Of a stretch of 64,000 bases of DNA, positions 18,158 through 26,606 are shown piece after piece. The notes under the pieces are model-generated. The model saw nothing but the letters and a program-made list of their open reading frames with translations. It was not told the origin of the DNA and made no database searches. The DNA is from Streptomyces sp. ALI-76-A. Lineage in GTDB: Bacteria > Actinomycetota > Actinomycetes > Streptomycetales > Streptomycetaceae. The first letter of the stretch is position 1. Every line of letters begins with the position of its first letter. The stretch is from contig NZ_JASVWB010000002.1 of NCBI RefSeq assembly GCF_030287445.1, forward strand, positions 6,324,001 to 6,388,000, given 5' to 3'. The position numbers and the translations under genes were made by a program.

Positions 18158-20491
18158 TCACCGGTCGGTCACCAGCTCTGCCCCGACACGGTCCATCCAC
18201 TCGCCCGCGTCCAGGAAGCCCCTGGACGACTCAGTCTCCGCCCAGGTGCCCACATCGCTTGGGTGCTCCAAGCCGTGGGCTCTGGCAGCCTCCGACGCTG
18301 CCCTTCGGGTGTACTTCATGTTGTTGTCCTGGCCGTTTTCCCAGTCCTCGCCGATCTTGGGGCCTGCCGCATCCTTGGCACTGCCTTCCGCGTCCTTGAA
18401 TAGCTCTTCGAGGACCACGCTGGTCGCGGTGCCCGCAGCACCGCCTACCCCTGCTCCGACAACAGGCGATGCAACAAATGACGTACCGACGCCGACTCCG
18501 GTGCCAACGGTGCCCGAAATAACATTCTTCAACTGAGATACCGCGTGATCATATTCCTTATCCTTGAGGTCACTGGGTCCCGCAACAGCTTCATTTCGCC
18601 CCATTGCCAGTGTGCCCGAAACTTCGCCCGAATGTCGTGCGATATTCCGAATAGTGAGCTCGAGATCGTGATGCGGGCGACATCCTTCGGGCAAGTCGGG
18701 GTTCAGATGGTATTCCATCAGATAGCACATGTATTTTTTCTGGCCAACCTCAACCGCCGAGTACCCCTCGGGATTCTGTCCCACGGCGAAGAGGAAGCGT
18801 GAAACGTCGCGATGGTTCATTTCGGCGGAAGATTCGGCGACCGGATAGAGATTCTGGATACGCTCCCAGGATTCCCTGGCGTCCTCATCATTGTTATCCG
18901 GATGTGGGTCAACGTCTGATGCTGCCCGGTCGATGTCGGGAAGGTACTCGGCGGCGATCTGTCCAATACTGTCCGACATGAAGGTGTTATCTGTCAGGCG
19001 GGTAGTGTCCTCGGAGATGGAGGACACGAGGCTTTCGAAAAGCTTGGTTTGCCCTTCATTGTGGGCAGGGGTATCCATCGTGGGGCGTTCGCCAGCAGGA
19101 TGCCCAGTGACGGCAGCTTCGAGCGCCAGAGCCAGGTTGTTCTTCCCGGTATGGAGATCGTCGCCCTTGGAGTCCGTCTCCTGAGGCCAGTCCCGCTCCT
19201 CGAACAGGTACTGGAAGTTGGACAGCTCCTTCTTGGCCTTGTACTCGTCCTCGTCGTCGGAGTCCCACTCGAAAGGATTGTCCGGGTCGTCCTTCGATAC
19301 GTACCGCTGATTGAAGAAATCAGTCGCTGCGTCAGGGCTGTTCGACAAACCCTTCAAGTAGCCCGTGAGCGGATCGGACCCGCTGTCCTCCCCGATGCGG
19401 TTCAGCCACGCACTACCGCCCGTGCGCTGCCAGACCCCGTTCCCATGGGCCCCGTTGCCGGTGAGCTTGCGCTCTGTCTCCATGAGCCTGGTGCCGTAGT
19501 CCTTGAGGAACCGGTCGTCGTAGTCACCGGTTCGCATCAGGTTGCTCATGACCTGGAAGCCCATCGGGCCGCCGCTGTTGCCATAGATCGGCTTGTCACC
19601 GATGTCGATCATCTGGCGCTTCCACCCGCCCATCGCGGCGGAGTCGCTCTGCGTGGCATGGGCCAGTGTCAGGCCGAGGTTGCGCTGGAGATCGTCGAAC
19701 TGGTCGAGGCACGCGTGCGCGAGTTCGTGGTTCCCTCTACCGGGATCGCTGATACCGGTCCAGAACTCGAGCGTCTTCTCCGGCCCGAGAACAGTGGCGA
19801 ACCGTTCGGCGAAAAGTTCGTCGTTCGCGTACTCCTTGAGCCCGGTGTTGAGCCTCTTGAAGTCGGCTACCGTCAGACCCTCGGGGTCCTTCCTCACGAG
19901 CTTCGCCAGCTCGTCTGCCTTCTTGACCGCGGCAGCCGCAGAATCCCGGTCCGCGTAGTCGGCATCTGAGAAGCCCAGTTTGCTTTGATCGGCGATGGAC
20001 TGAAGGACGGACTTGGCCGAGTTGTCGCTCTCGGAGGCCTGGTCCAGAATCCGCTGAAGTTCGTCACGGAGCGCGGTGATGTCGCCCTTGTTGTCCGTGT
20101 CGGCGTCGGCGCGGCCCTCTGGAGGGAGGTCCGTGGTGACGGTGAATCCGCCCTCGTACGCGATCACCTTGAGGTTCTTCTTCCGTCCACCGTCGATGGC
20201 GTCAACCAGTCGACGGTGATGGCCCTTCAGCTCGGTGCGGGTGTCACTGAGGATGCTGTGAATGGTCTTGGCCTGAGTGTGGGCATCACTGAACTCGCCG
20301 GCCGTCTTGCCGATGAACTCCTTGGACACCTGGGCGTTGAGTCCGGCCCAGTCGGCCTTGTCGGCGGCTTGATGCAGCCCTTCCTCGGCGTCTTTCTTGA
20401 GGCCTTCGAGGTGGTTCACCAGCGTTGACCAGTCGGTCACCGCATCGTCGAGCAGTGTGAAATTGGCGTGGAGAAGTGTATCGAGCCGCAT
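18158..20491 (-). CDS. Large WXG-like N-terminal protein, DUF6571-like, candidate ESX substrate (777 aa)
   Basis: 777 residues from ATG 20491 (MRLDTLLHANFTLLDDAVTD). The first 100 residues are helical, with DWAGLNAQVSKEF near 50 resembling the WxG turn of ESX substrates, and the start resembles Streptomyces proteins labelled DUF6571. The middle (about 230-420) contains WTGISDPGRGNHE, and FQVMSNLMRTGDYDDRFL. Near 640-700 there is a glycine-rich hydrophobic stretch (GTVGTGVGVGTSFVASPVV, then GAGVGGAAG) that could enter membranes. No catalytic signature is recognised. It lies 96 bases before the lipoprotein gene and 106 after the WXG-like gene on the same strand. Export by the local ESX machinery is inferred from fold and context. 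Confidence 0.8.
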   Translation of the reverse strand: MRLDTLLHANFTLLDDAVTDWSTLVNHLEGLKKDAEEGLHQAADKADWAGLNAQVSKEFIGKTAGEFSDAHTQAKTIHSILSDTRTELKGHHRRLVDAIDGGRKKNLKVIAYEGGFTVTTDLPPEGRADADTDNKGDITALRDELQRILDQASESDNSAKSVLQSIADQSKLGFSDADYADRDSAAAAVKKADELAKLVRKDPEGLTVADFKRLNTGLKEYANDELFAERFATVLGPEKTLEFWTGISDPGRGNHELAHACLDQFDDLQRNLGLTLAHATQSDSAAMGGWKRQMIDIGDKPIYGNSGGPMGFQVMSNLMRTGDYDDRFLKDYGTRLMETERKLTGNGAHGNGVWQRTGGSAWLNRIGEDSGSDPLTGYLKGLSNSPDAATDFFNQRYVSKDDPDNPFEWDSDDEDEYKAKKELSNFQYLFEERDWPQETDSKGDDLHTGKNNLALALEAAVTGHPAGERPTMDTPAHNEGQTKLFESLVSSISEDTTRLTDNTFMSDSIGQIAAEYLPDIDRAASDVDPHPDNNDEDARESWERIQNLYPVAESSAEMNHRDVSRFLFAVGQNPEGYSAVEVGQKKYMCYLMEYHLNPDLPEGCRPHHDLELTIRNIARHSGEVSGTLAMGRNEAVAGPSDLKDKEYDHAVSQLKNVISGTVGTGVGVGTSFVASPVVGAGVGGAAGTATSVVLEELFKDAEGSAKDAAGPKIGEDWENGQDNNMKYTRRAASEAARAHGLEHPSDVGTWAETESSRGFLDAGEWMDRVGAELVTDR

Positions 20492-20597
20492 CGGGTTCCG
20501 TCCTTGGAGCGGGGGGTGGTGGCCGGGGGCGACGCGTGGCGCCCATGTAGGTACCGGGCAGTGCGGCGAAGCGACGCGGCACTGCGTCCGGGGGCCA

Positions 20598-21113
20598 CTA
20601 CTCCTTCTTCTTGCTCTCGGCCTGGTCGTAGACGGGATTCTTCTCGCCGGGATTCCCGACTCGTTCGTCGAAACCGGCGTCGAGTGCGTCGATGCTGCTC
20701 ATCTGCCGTCGAATGAAGTCGTCGTCGCCGCCGTGCACCTTCTTGGTGACGTGCATGTGGTTCGAGATGTGCGCGATCGCATCCATCAACGACTTGAGCT
20801 GCTCCTCCCACCGGGTCGACACATGCCGGAGGCCGGCGCCGAGGGCGAAGCCCTGCTTCGAGAGATCACCGGCCGCGGAGTCACTGCTCGGAACGGCGAC
20901 GCGCGCCTTGTCCCACAGTTCGTTGTAGAGCGTGTGCGCCGTCTTGCCGATCTTGCTCAAATCGCCCTGGCCGACCTTGAGCACGCCGTACTCCCTCGGC
21001 GCCACGGGAGACCCGGACGTACCGCCACCGCCGTCGAGTTGGTTCAGCTGCATATGCGTCGACTGCCGCTCGGCCGCCTGCGCCTTGAGCTGCTCCCACT
21101 CTTCCCATGTCAT
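20598..21113 (-). CDS. Small helical WXG-like protein upstream of the DUF6571-like gene (171 aa)
   Basis: The start is taken at ATG 21113 (MTWEEWEQLKAQAAERQ), with GGGGAG about 11 bases upstream; an in-frame ATG at 21188 would add 25 residues with no family look. After a Gly-rich linker (LDGGGGTSGSP), residues 50-140 form two predicted long helices with RWEEQLKSLMDAIAHISNHM, similar to ESX-partner proteins of actinobacteria. The C-terminus is Lys/Glu-rich. As first gene of the minus-strand trio it may chaperone the 777-aa protein; this is inferred from order and helical shape. Confidence 0.7.
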   Translation of the reverse strand: MTWEEWEQLKAQAAERQSTHMQLNQLDGGGGTSGSPVAPREYGVLKVGQGDLSKIGKTAHTLYNELWDKARVAVPSSDSAAGDLSKQGFALGAGLRHVSTRWEEQLKSLMDAIAHISNHMHVTKKVHGGDDDFIRRQMSSIDALDAGFDERVGNPGEKNPVYDQAESKKKE

Positions 21114-21860
21114 GGGTCCGACCCACTCCCCGTGTGCTCGGCTCTCGTCTCGCGATCCGAGCACACATTGCCATTCAGATGCCGCCATACCCGATCAAGC
21201 TAGCGACGTCCCGGGTGTGCCTGTGCGGTCCAGGGAGATGCCGGTCAAGGCCTGTGTGGATGGTGACTGGTGAGGGTTCGAAGGAGATACGTACAAGTCC
21301 CAGTGGGGCGGAGGCCCGGACGCAGCGACCAGCCGTGTCCATTCGGCCGACTCCTGCTGTTCGGAACCAGTCACAACTCCTCCGTGCGGTCACCCGATTG
21401 AGTCACTCGCTCTCTGCGCGCTCGTTTGACGCATGCGTCGTTGATCCCCCGACCCCAGCCCTCGGTGTCCCCTCGTTGACGGCTAGCGGTGGCGTCTCGC
21501 GTATCGCACAGGAGTCACTCCAAGGGGCCGAGCAACCCAATGGGAGTGTGGAAGTTCGATGAAGATCGCGAGCGCTGCGGGACTGCTTGATCCCAGTTGC
21601 GTCGATGCGGGAGCGGAGCCATGGCGTGCGGGTGACATGTGGATCCCTTCGCAGCGAACCGGCAAGTCGGGCATAGAGGGCAAGCTCGGATGGCTTCGTA
21701 ACCGACTTACTACACACCTCTGTTGGTCTCGTTGTGCAGGTTGACTACAGTGGTAAAAGCGTTGTCAGGCGCGGCTCGCTTTGCGATCGTACGGCGAGTG
21801 GTTGGTCGGCCTTGATCTTGTCGAGGTCGATGGATGTACGGGGAAACGGGGAGGAGCGTC
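21114..21860. other. 747-base divergent region between the two substrate-like operons
   Basis: No gene is convincing. Short open frames here lack start sites and family resemblance. It must hold promoters for both the minus-strand trio and the plus-strand set beginning at 21861. A 12-bp perfect palindrome lies at 21428-21439. TTGACT at 21741-21746 looks like a -35 element, but no good -10 follows at the right distance. Confidence 0.55.
21428..21439. promoter_or_regulatory. 12-bp perfect palindrome GACGCATGCGTC
   Basis: Self-complementary site in the middle of the divergent region; could be an operator. There is no other evidence, and palindromes of this length can occur by chance. Confidence 0.25.
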
Positions 21861-22307
21861 GTGCTTCCGGCAGACATGGTGGGGGGCGTGTCGGCTACCA
21901 GGGCGGCGAACCTGGAGGCCAGTGATGAGGCGCTGAAGGCGTTCGTGGACCGGGTGGACGCGGTCCTCCGCGACCTTGAGTCATCGGCCGGCAATCCTAC
22001 GAAGGTGGGTGCCCAGACGATCAAGGCCACGTCGTTGAGTTCGGGTCAGGAGGGCGTGTTCCCGGAGGCGACTGGCCTGTACGCGCAGTACCAGCGAGTC
22101 CACCGGGAGCTCACGTCGCTCTCTAAGAGCCTGCATCTGCAGATTGAGGCGATCGGTATCGCGGTTCAGGGTGCGCGGCACGGCTTCAACAACCTCGAAG
22201 AGGAGCAGCGCCGACGGTTCTGGGAGATCCAGACGGAAGTCACGAAGATCCAAGGCGCGAAGGACGGCAAGCAGCGTGCTGGCAACGACGACACCGCGGT
22301 GATGTGA
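21861..22307 (+). CDS. Small helical ESX-locus protein, 148 aa
   Basis: The start is taken at GTG 21861 (VLPADMVGGVSATRAANLEA), with GGGGAGGAG about seven bases upstream; an in-frame ATG at 21834 has no site. The protein is mostly helical and about the size of an ESX-type substrate with extended tail (AFVDRVDAVLRDLESSAGNP, HRELTSLSKSLHLQIEAIG). No WxG motif is seen, but the helix-turn-helix build resembles ESX partners. It overlaps the next gene by GTGA/TGA, so the two are coupled. Function unknown. Confidence 0.75.
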   Translation: MLPADMVGGVSATRAANLEASDEALKAFVDRVDAVLRDLESSAGNPTKVGAQTIKATSLSSGQEGVFPEATGLYAQYQRVHRELTSLSKSLHLQIEAIGIAVQGARHGFNNLEEEQRRRFWEIQTEVTKIQGAKDGKQRAGNDDTAVM

Positions 22308-24088
22308 CCATGACCGAGAAGCAGCACGAGGCGGACTTCGACCGCGTCGAAAGGCAGAACGGCGTCACGGACGTCGTTCGAGGCATTGAGGAACGACCGC
22401 CTGGCGGATTCCTCAACCGCATGATCCGATCGGCAGTCGTGGCCACGCCTTACGGGCGTACTGTCGCGGACCGGACAGACTTCGAGAAGAGCGACCTCGA
22501 CCTCAACGCTCTGGTTGACCTCGTCGAGCAGACGAACCCTGAAGATCTCGAATCGTCGGGCAAGGCATTGTGGGACGCGCGCGACGCCATCAAAGCAGCA
22601 GCCGATGAGCTGTCCGGCCACATCGGCACCGTGCCTTGGGTTGGAGAGTCGGGTGACTCCTTCCGGACGTGGGGAACCGCACTCGTCGAGAACACGAACT
22701 ACTTGAGTGAGTTCGCCGGAGCCGCGGGGGACCAGATCACGGCTGCCGCCATGGGTCTTGCGTCCGTGCGTGGTTCCATGCCGTCCCGTGACACGGACCC
22801 GAACCGGAAGCGCCCCGAGCAGTTCAGCGAGGCTGAGAAAGCCGCGAACAAAGACGAGTACGCGGCTGCTGTGCGGGTTGAGAAGGACCGCCAAGAGGCG
22901 ATCAACCAGATGAACCGGTTGGCGTCCTACTACGCGGTGTCTGAAGAGATGCTGTCGGCCCTGCCTGACAAGAAGAAAACGCCGACGTTCGAGGCCATGC
23001 CTGACGTTGGAGTTCCTCAGCCCGTAGCGTCGAATTGGAAGGACTCTTCAAACTCTGCTACGGGCTCGCAGGGGGGCATCACGGGAACGGCCTCTCCCTC
23101 GGGTCACCACGCAACGGCGACGGGCGAAGTCGCCAGGGACGTCGCGAGTGACACACCGCGGCCGGTCAAGGATGTCACCGACAAGATCATGTACCCGGAT
23201 GACACCGTTGGCACGAACATCGACAGCGTCGGAACGCTGCCCCCGCCCACGGCCAGTCCGGTGACCGGGCAGAATCCGCCGGTCTTGGGTACGTCTACCA
23301 CAGGTGGCGGCCAGACTGGCATGTTCGACGGCCGCCTGGGGACCCCGCTTCCCAATGGCAGGCAGGGCCGGAGCGCAAGCGGAGTGGTCGGTCGTACCCC
23401 TGCGTCCACTCAGGGCCGCGCTGGTACGCCCGGTTTGACGAATTCCGGTTCCGGGCGATCTGCGGGACAGGGACCCATCAACCAGATGGGGCGCGCCACG
23501 TCGACCGGTCAGGTGCCGGCCAAGGGCACTGCTTCCGCATCCAAGTCGTTCCCGATGGGCCAGGGCATCAGCGGCGGTACGCCCCGGGCCGACGGCACGG
23601 CCACGCCACGGGCGAGCGGTGGGCCCACCACTGGCGCCGGTCGGTCGAACGGAGTCGTCGGGGGACGGCCCGCGACTACCGGTAGTGCCGTGGGGAGTGG
23701 TGGGTCGAGGGTGCCCCGTGGCACGGTCGTCGGTGGCGAGGCAGTAGCCAACTCCCGGTCCGCGACTGGTCGCCCCAGTCAGCGCGGCGTCTTTGGCGGA
23801 CCCGAGTCGACCACGCGGTCCGGTCCGAGCGGGACAACCTCGCGTGCCGGTGCGGGAACGCCACAGGCTGTCACGGGCAGGCCCTCTGCACGCAATTCTC
23901 TTGCGGGTGCCGAGCGCAACGGTATGACGCGTGGTGGCGCGGGTCTCGTGCGTGGTCCTGGCCCCGTCGGGAAGCCCGGTGAAGAGGAAACGGCGCGGGG
24001 ATCTACGCGCCCCGACTACCTGGTCGAAGACGAAGAGACTCACCTTCCCAACAACCCGCGGCGTGATGTGCCGCCGGTCGTCAACTGA
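22304..24088 (+). CDS. Large ESX-substrate-like protein with WxG-type head and Gly/Ser/Thr-rich tail (594 aa)
   Basis: Start GTG 22304 overlaps the preceding stop; ATG 22310 is an alternative. Residues 1-230 are helical, with PWVGESGDSFRTWG near residues 110-123, the WxG-like turn found in large ESX/PPE-type proteins. Residues about 240-560 are low-complexity Gly/Ser/Thr/Pro/Arg, with repeats such as GRPSAR, GVVGRTP and GRPATTG. The tail DYLVEDEETHLPNNP precedes the stop and is often seen at the end of such Streptomyces proteins. A secreted or wall-spanning role is inferred. It is followed 24 bases later by the second mycosin. Confidence 0.78.
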   Translation: MTMTEKQHEADFDRVERQNGVTDVVRGIEERPPGGFLNRMIRSAVVATPYGRTVADRTDFEKSDLDLNALVDLVEQTNPEDLESSGKALWDARDAIKAAADELSGHIGTVPWVGESGDSFRTWGTALVENTNYLSEFAGAAGDQITAAAMGLASVRGSMPSRDTDPNRKRPEQFSEAEKAANKDEYAAAVRVEKDRQEAINQMNRLASYYAVSEEMLSALPDKKKTPTFEAMPDVGVPQPVASNWKDSSNSATGSQGGITGTASPSGHHATATGEVARDVASDTPRPVKDVTDKIMYPDDTVGTNIDSVGTLPPPTASPVTGQNPPVLGTSTTGGGQTGMFDGRLGTPLPNGRQGRSASGVVGRTPASTQGRAGTPGLTNSGSGRSAGQGPINQMGRATSTGQVPAKGTASASKSFPMGQGISGGTPRADGTATPRASGGPTTGAGRSNGVVGGRPATTGSAVGSGGSRVPRGTVVGGEAVANSRSATGRPSQRGVFGGPESTTRSGPSGTTSRAGAGTPQAVTGRPSARNSLAGAERNGMTRGGAGLVRGPGPVGKPGEEETARGSTRPDYLVEDEETHLPNNPRRDVPPVVN

Positions 24089-24112
24089 GCGCGAGCGAGG
24101 ACACCGAACACG

Positions 24113-25420
24113 ATGAAGTCAGGGATCAGCCGACGAGCCGAGCGGGCTATGTTCCCCAGAACGCGCTGCGGTAGACGAGTGCACGCTGTCGGCGTGGTCG
24201 TCGGCGCCCTGGCGGCTACGACTGTCGGGTTCGCCCCTAACGCCGCTGCCTACGACGCACAGTCGGACCAGTGGTACCTGGAGCCCATGCAGGCCGAAAA
24301 GATGTGGAAGGTCAGCACGGGGGAGGGTGTCAAGGTCGCTGTCATCGACAGCGGTGTGAATGCGAGTACCCCTTCCTTGAAGGGGCAAGTCCTGACCGAC
24401 GAGGTCCCCAAGTCGGTCGCGTACAAAGTCACGGACGACTACAGCGGACACGGCACCACTATGGCCGAACTGATTGCTGGCACGGGAGCAGGGGGCGGCC
24501 TGCGAGGCCTCGCGCCAGGAGCGAAGATCGTCCCGTATCGCATTGAGTTGGAGAATCTGAAGGGCGGCGCGGAAGAGAAGCAGAAGACGCCCGAGGCCAG
24601 AGATGCGATCAGAGCGGCAGCCGACAGCGATGTGAAGATCATCAACATGTCGTTCGGGTCGGCGGGGCCGAGTTCCAAGGAGAAGGAGGCTATCGAGTAC
24701 GCCGCTTCGAAAGGCAAGCTGTTGATTGCTTCCGTTGGCAACGATGGCCGAGACAAGGGGACGATCGGTTACCCAGCCGGGTTCCCCTACGTACTTGGTG
24801 TTTCGGCGACGGACGAAACCGGCAAGGTGTCGGAGTTCTCCTCGTCGGGGAACTATGTGGATGTTGCGGCTCCAGGGCAAGATTTCCCCGGGTGGTGTGA
24901 CCCGAACTTCCGTTCCTACTGCGGCGACAGGAACGGCACGAGTTCGGCCGCCGCGATCGCATCAGCCTCTGCGGCCCTGATCTGGTCCGTCCACCCTGAC
25001 TGGACGGTCAACCAGGTCACTCGCGCCCTGATCGACACGGCTGGCCGTACCTGGGCGAAGGACAAGCCCAGTAAGTACGTGGGATACGGGTTCGTCCGTC
25101 CACGGATGGTACTCAGCGATCCCAACTATGACGCCGGTCCCGCGAATGTCGACCCACTGGCCAAGGACAACGGTGGAGACCTGCTGGCCAACTCCGCGTC
25201 GTCCGCCTCGTCCTCGGCTTCCTCGTCGCCCACTCCTTCCGCATCAACCGTGTCACAGGCCCCAGGAAAGGGTTCCACCGGCGGTACTTCGGCCGCAGGG
25301 TCAAGCGCGGATGCGTCCAACGACGGCAACACGCTCTGGATGGCTCTGGGAGCAGCTGGCGCGGTCATCGTGCTCGGTGGTGGTGGCGCAGCCCTCATGC
25401 GGGCCCGTCGCGCCAGGTGA
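24113..25420 (+). CDS. Mycosin (second copy), subtilisin-like protease with C-terminal anchor
   Basis: 435 residues from ATG 24113. A signal segment (VHAVGVVVGALAATTVGFAP) is followed by NAAAYDAQSDQWYLE, then an S8 domain with Asp in VAVIDSGVN, His in GHGTTMAEL and Ser in NGTSSAAAIASA. A Ser/Thr/Pro-rich linker (about 350-400) leads to a final membrane helix (ALGAAGAVIVLGGGGAALM) and a basic tail. It differs clearly from the first mycosin, and its codon use is less G/C-biased. Together with the two upstream genes it looks like a substrate set with its own protease. Start of esxB follows after 148 bases. Confidence 0.9.
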   Translation: MKSGISRRAERAMFPRTRCGRRVHAVGVVVGALAATTVGFAPNAAAYDAQSDQWYLEPMQAEKMWKVSTGEGVKVAVIDSGVNASTPSLKGQVLTDEVPKSVAYKVTDDYSGHGTTMAELIAGTGAGGGLRGLAPGAKIVPYRIELENLKGGAEEKQKTPEARDAIRAAADSDVKIINMSFGSAGPSSKEKEAIEYAASKGKLLIASVGNDGRDKGTIGYPAGFPYVLGVSATDETGKVSEFSSSGNYVDVAAPGQDFPGWCDPNFRSYCGDRNGTSSAAAIASASAALIWSVHPDWTVNQVTRALIDTAGRTWAKDKPSKYVGYGFVRPRMVLSDPNYDAGPANVDPLAKDNGGDLLANSASSASSSASSSPTPSASTVSQAPGKGSTGGTSAAGSSADASNDGNTLWMALGAAGAVIVLGGGGAALMRARRAR

Positions 25421-25568
25421 CGTCGCCAGCCGTCAAGAGTCAATAGCCCTGCGTTGTTCGGATAGGGCGCGCACTCCGTCTTACCGCTGTGAAGCCTGCG
25501 AAATAAGACCCCAGCGGTGAGCCGAATCAACCGGATAAACAACAGACACAGGAAAGGCAGGGCTGACC

Positions 25569-25919
25569 ATGGCAAGTGGAAAGCAGAAGCTTGAAGATGC
25601 CGCAGTAGTCCAGCTGCAGAAGCAGATGTACGAGAAGTACGAGGGCATCCGTAAGCGGGTGCACAACCTTCAGGGCGTTATCGACGGCCTTGAGGGTCAG
25701 TGGCAGGGTATCGGTCGTGCCGCGTTCGACAAGAAGCAGGCCGAGATCAATCAGTCGCTGCAGAACATCGGCACCATTCTCGGGGACGTCATCGAGGCGA
25801 TGACGTCGACGCGCAACATCAAGGACAGCAAGGAGGACGAGGTTCGCGCGGCGGTCAACAAGATCGACATCCAGGACGGCGCTCCCACCGTGCAGCCGTC
25901 CTCCCTCAGTTCCTACTGA
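25569..25919 (+). CDS. esxB: WXG100-family secreted protein EsxB
   Basis: 116 residues, two helices joined at GQWQGIGRAAFDKK, which carries the WxG turn (WQG) near residue 46. WXG100 proteins form antiparallel heterodimers that are exported by the ESX system. This copy has about 20 extra C-terminal residues (IDIQDGAPTVQPSSLSSY) and no clear YxxxD/E in the tail. It lies 74 bases before esxA on the same strand, the usual pair. Assignment of B and A follows the Streptomyces order and is less certain than the family. Confidence 0.9.
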   Translation: MASGKQKLEDAAVVQLQKQMYEKYEGIRKRVHNLQGVIDGLEGQWQGIGRAAFDKKQAEINQSLQNIGTILGDVIEAMTSTRNIKDSKEDEVRAAVNKIDIQDGAPTVQPSSLSSY

Positions 25920-25993
25920 GCCGAGCCGGCGCACGGACTCCGCCGGGCAGCCGGCACCCACCACGCACACCCAGCGAGACGAGGTAAACAGGC

Positions 25994-26293
25994 ATGGCCA
26001 ACAACGCTGATGGGCTGCAAGTCACTTATGACGGGCTCGACTTCGCGGCGACGAAGATCGGTAACGAGGCGAGTCAGCTCGAGCAGGACCTGCAGGAGCT
26101 CAAGAAGCTGGTCGTGAGCAGCCTTCAGTACTGGGAGGGTGAGGCTCAGAACACCTTCAACGAGAAGCTGTCCCGTTGGGACAAGGAAGCCAACGACATC
26201 CACCAGGCGCTGACCGGCATCGGTCACGTGGTCGCGACGTCGGGTGGTACGTACATGCAGGGTGACAAGAAGGCGGCCAGCTACTTCCAGTAG
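25994..26293 (+). CDS. esxA: WXG100-family secreted protein EsxA
   Basis: 99 residues with the WxG turn in QYWEGEAQNTFNEKL near residue 47. The C-terminus carries YMQGD, matching the YxxxD/E export signal placed after the second helix. A GACGAGG site lies upstream. It should pair with EsxB and be recognised by EccC, encoded just downstream on the other strand. A hairpin follows 23 bases after the stop. Confidence 0.92.
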   Translation: MANNADGLQVTYDGLDFAATKIGNEASQLEQDLQELKKLVVSSLQYWEGEAQNTFNEKLSRWDKEANDIHQALTGIGHVVATSGGTYMQGDKKAASYFQ

Positions 26294-26315
26294 GCCGAGC
26301 GGCACGAAGCAATTC

Positions 26316-26348
26316 CGGGGTGGGCGCGCGCGGGAGGCGCCCACCCCG
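26316..26348. terminator. Terminator after esxA, between convergent esxA and eccC
   Basis: CGGGGTGGGCGC (26316-26327) pairs exactly with 26337-26348 around a 9-base loop. No T-run. The 258 bases from here to the eccC stop hold no gene. Confidence 0.7.
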
Positions 26349-26606
26349 CTGCCGTGCGCTTCCCCGTCACGCTCGCGGTGAGCGGCGGCCCCCCGCCCGA
26401 GCGAACGCTTCGGGCGCTCTCAGGCGGCCGCCCAAGCCGAAACCTTCACCGTGAGGAACGGGCGGAAGCCGACCCCTCCGGGCTTCCCCCTCGTCCGCTG
26501 AACCACCCCGCGCCCTCGCCCCACTTTCCGCGCCCCGAACGCACTCAAAGCACCGAGGCCGTGCCCCCCGAAGCAGACACGGCCCCACCCCACACGTCAG
26601 CACACG

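Noticed and set aside
21559..21744. 61-codon open frame (MKIASAAGLLDP) in the divergent region
   Set aside because: No clear ribosome-binding site or family resemblance, and the length is within chance expectation.
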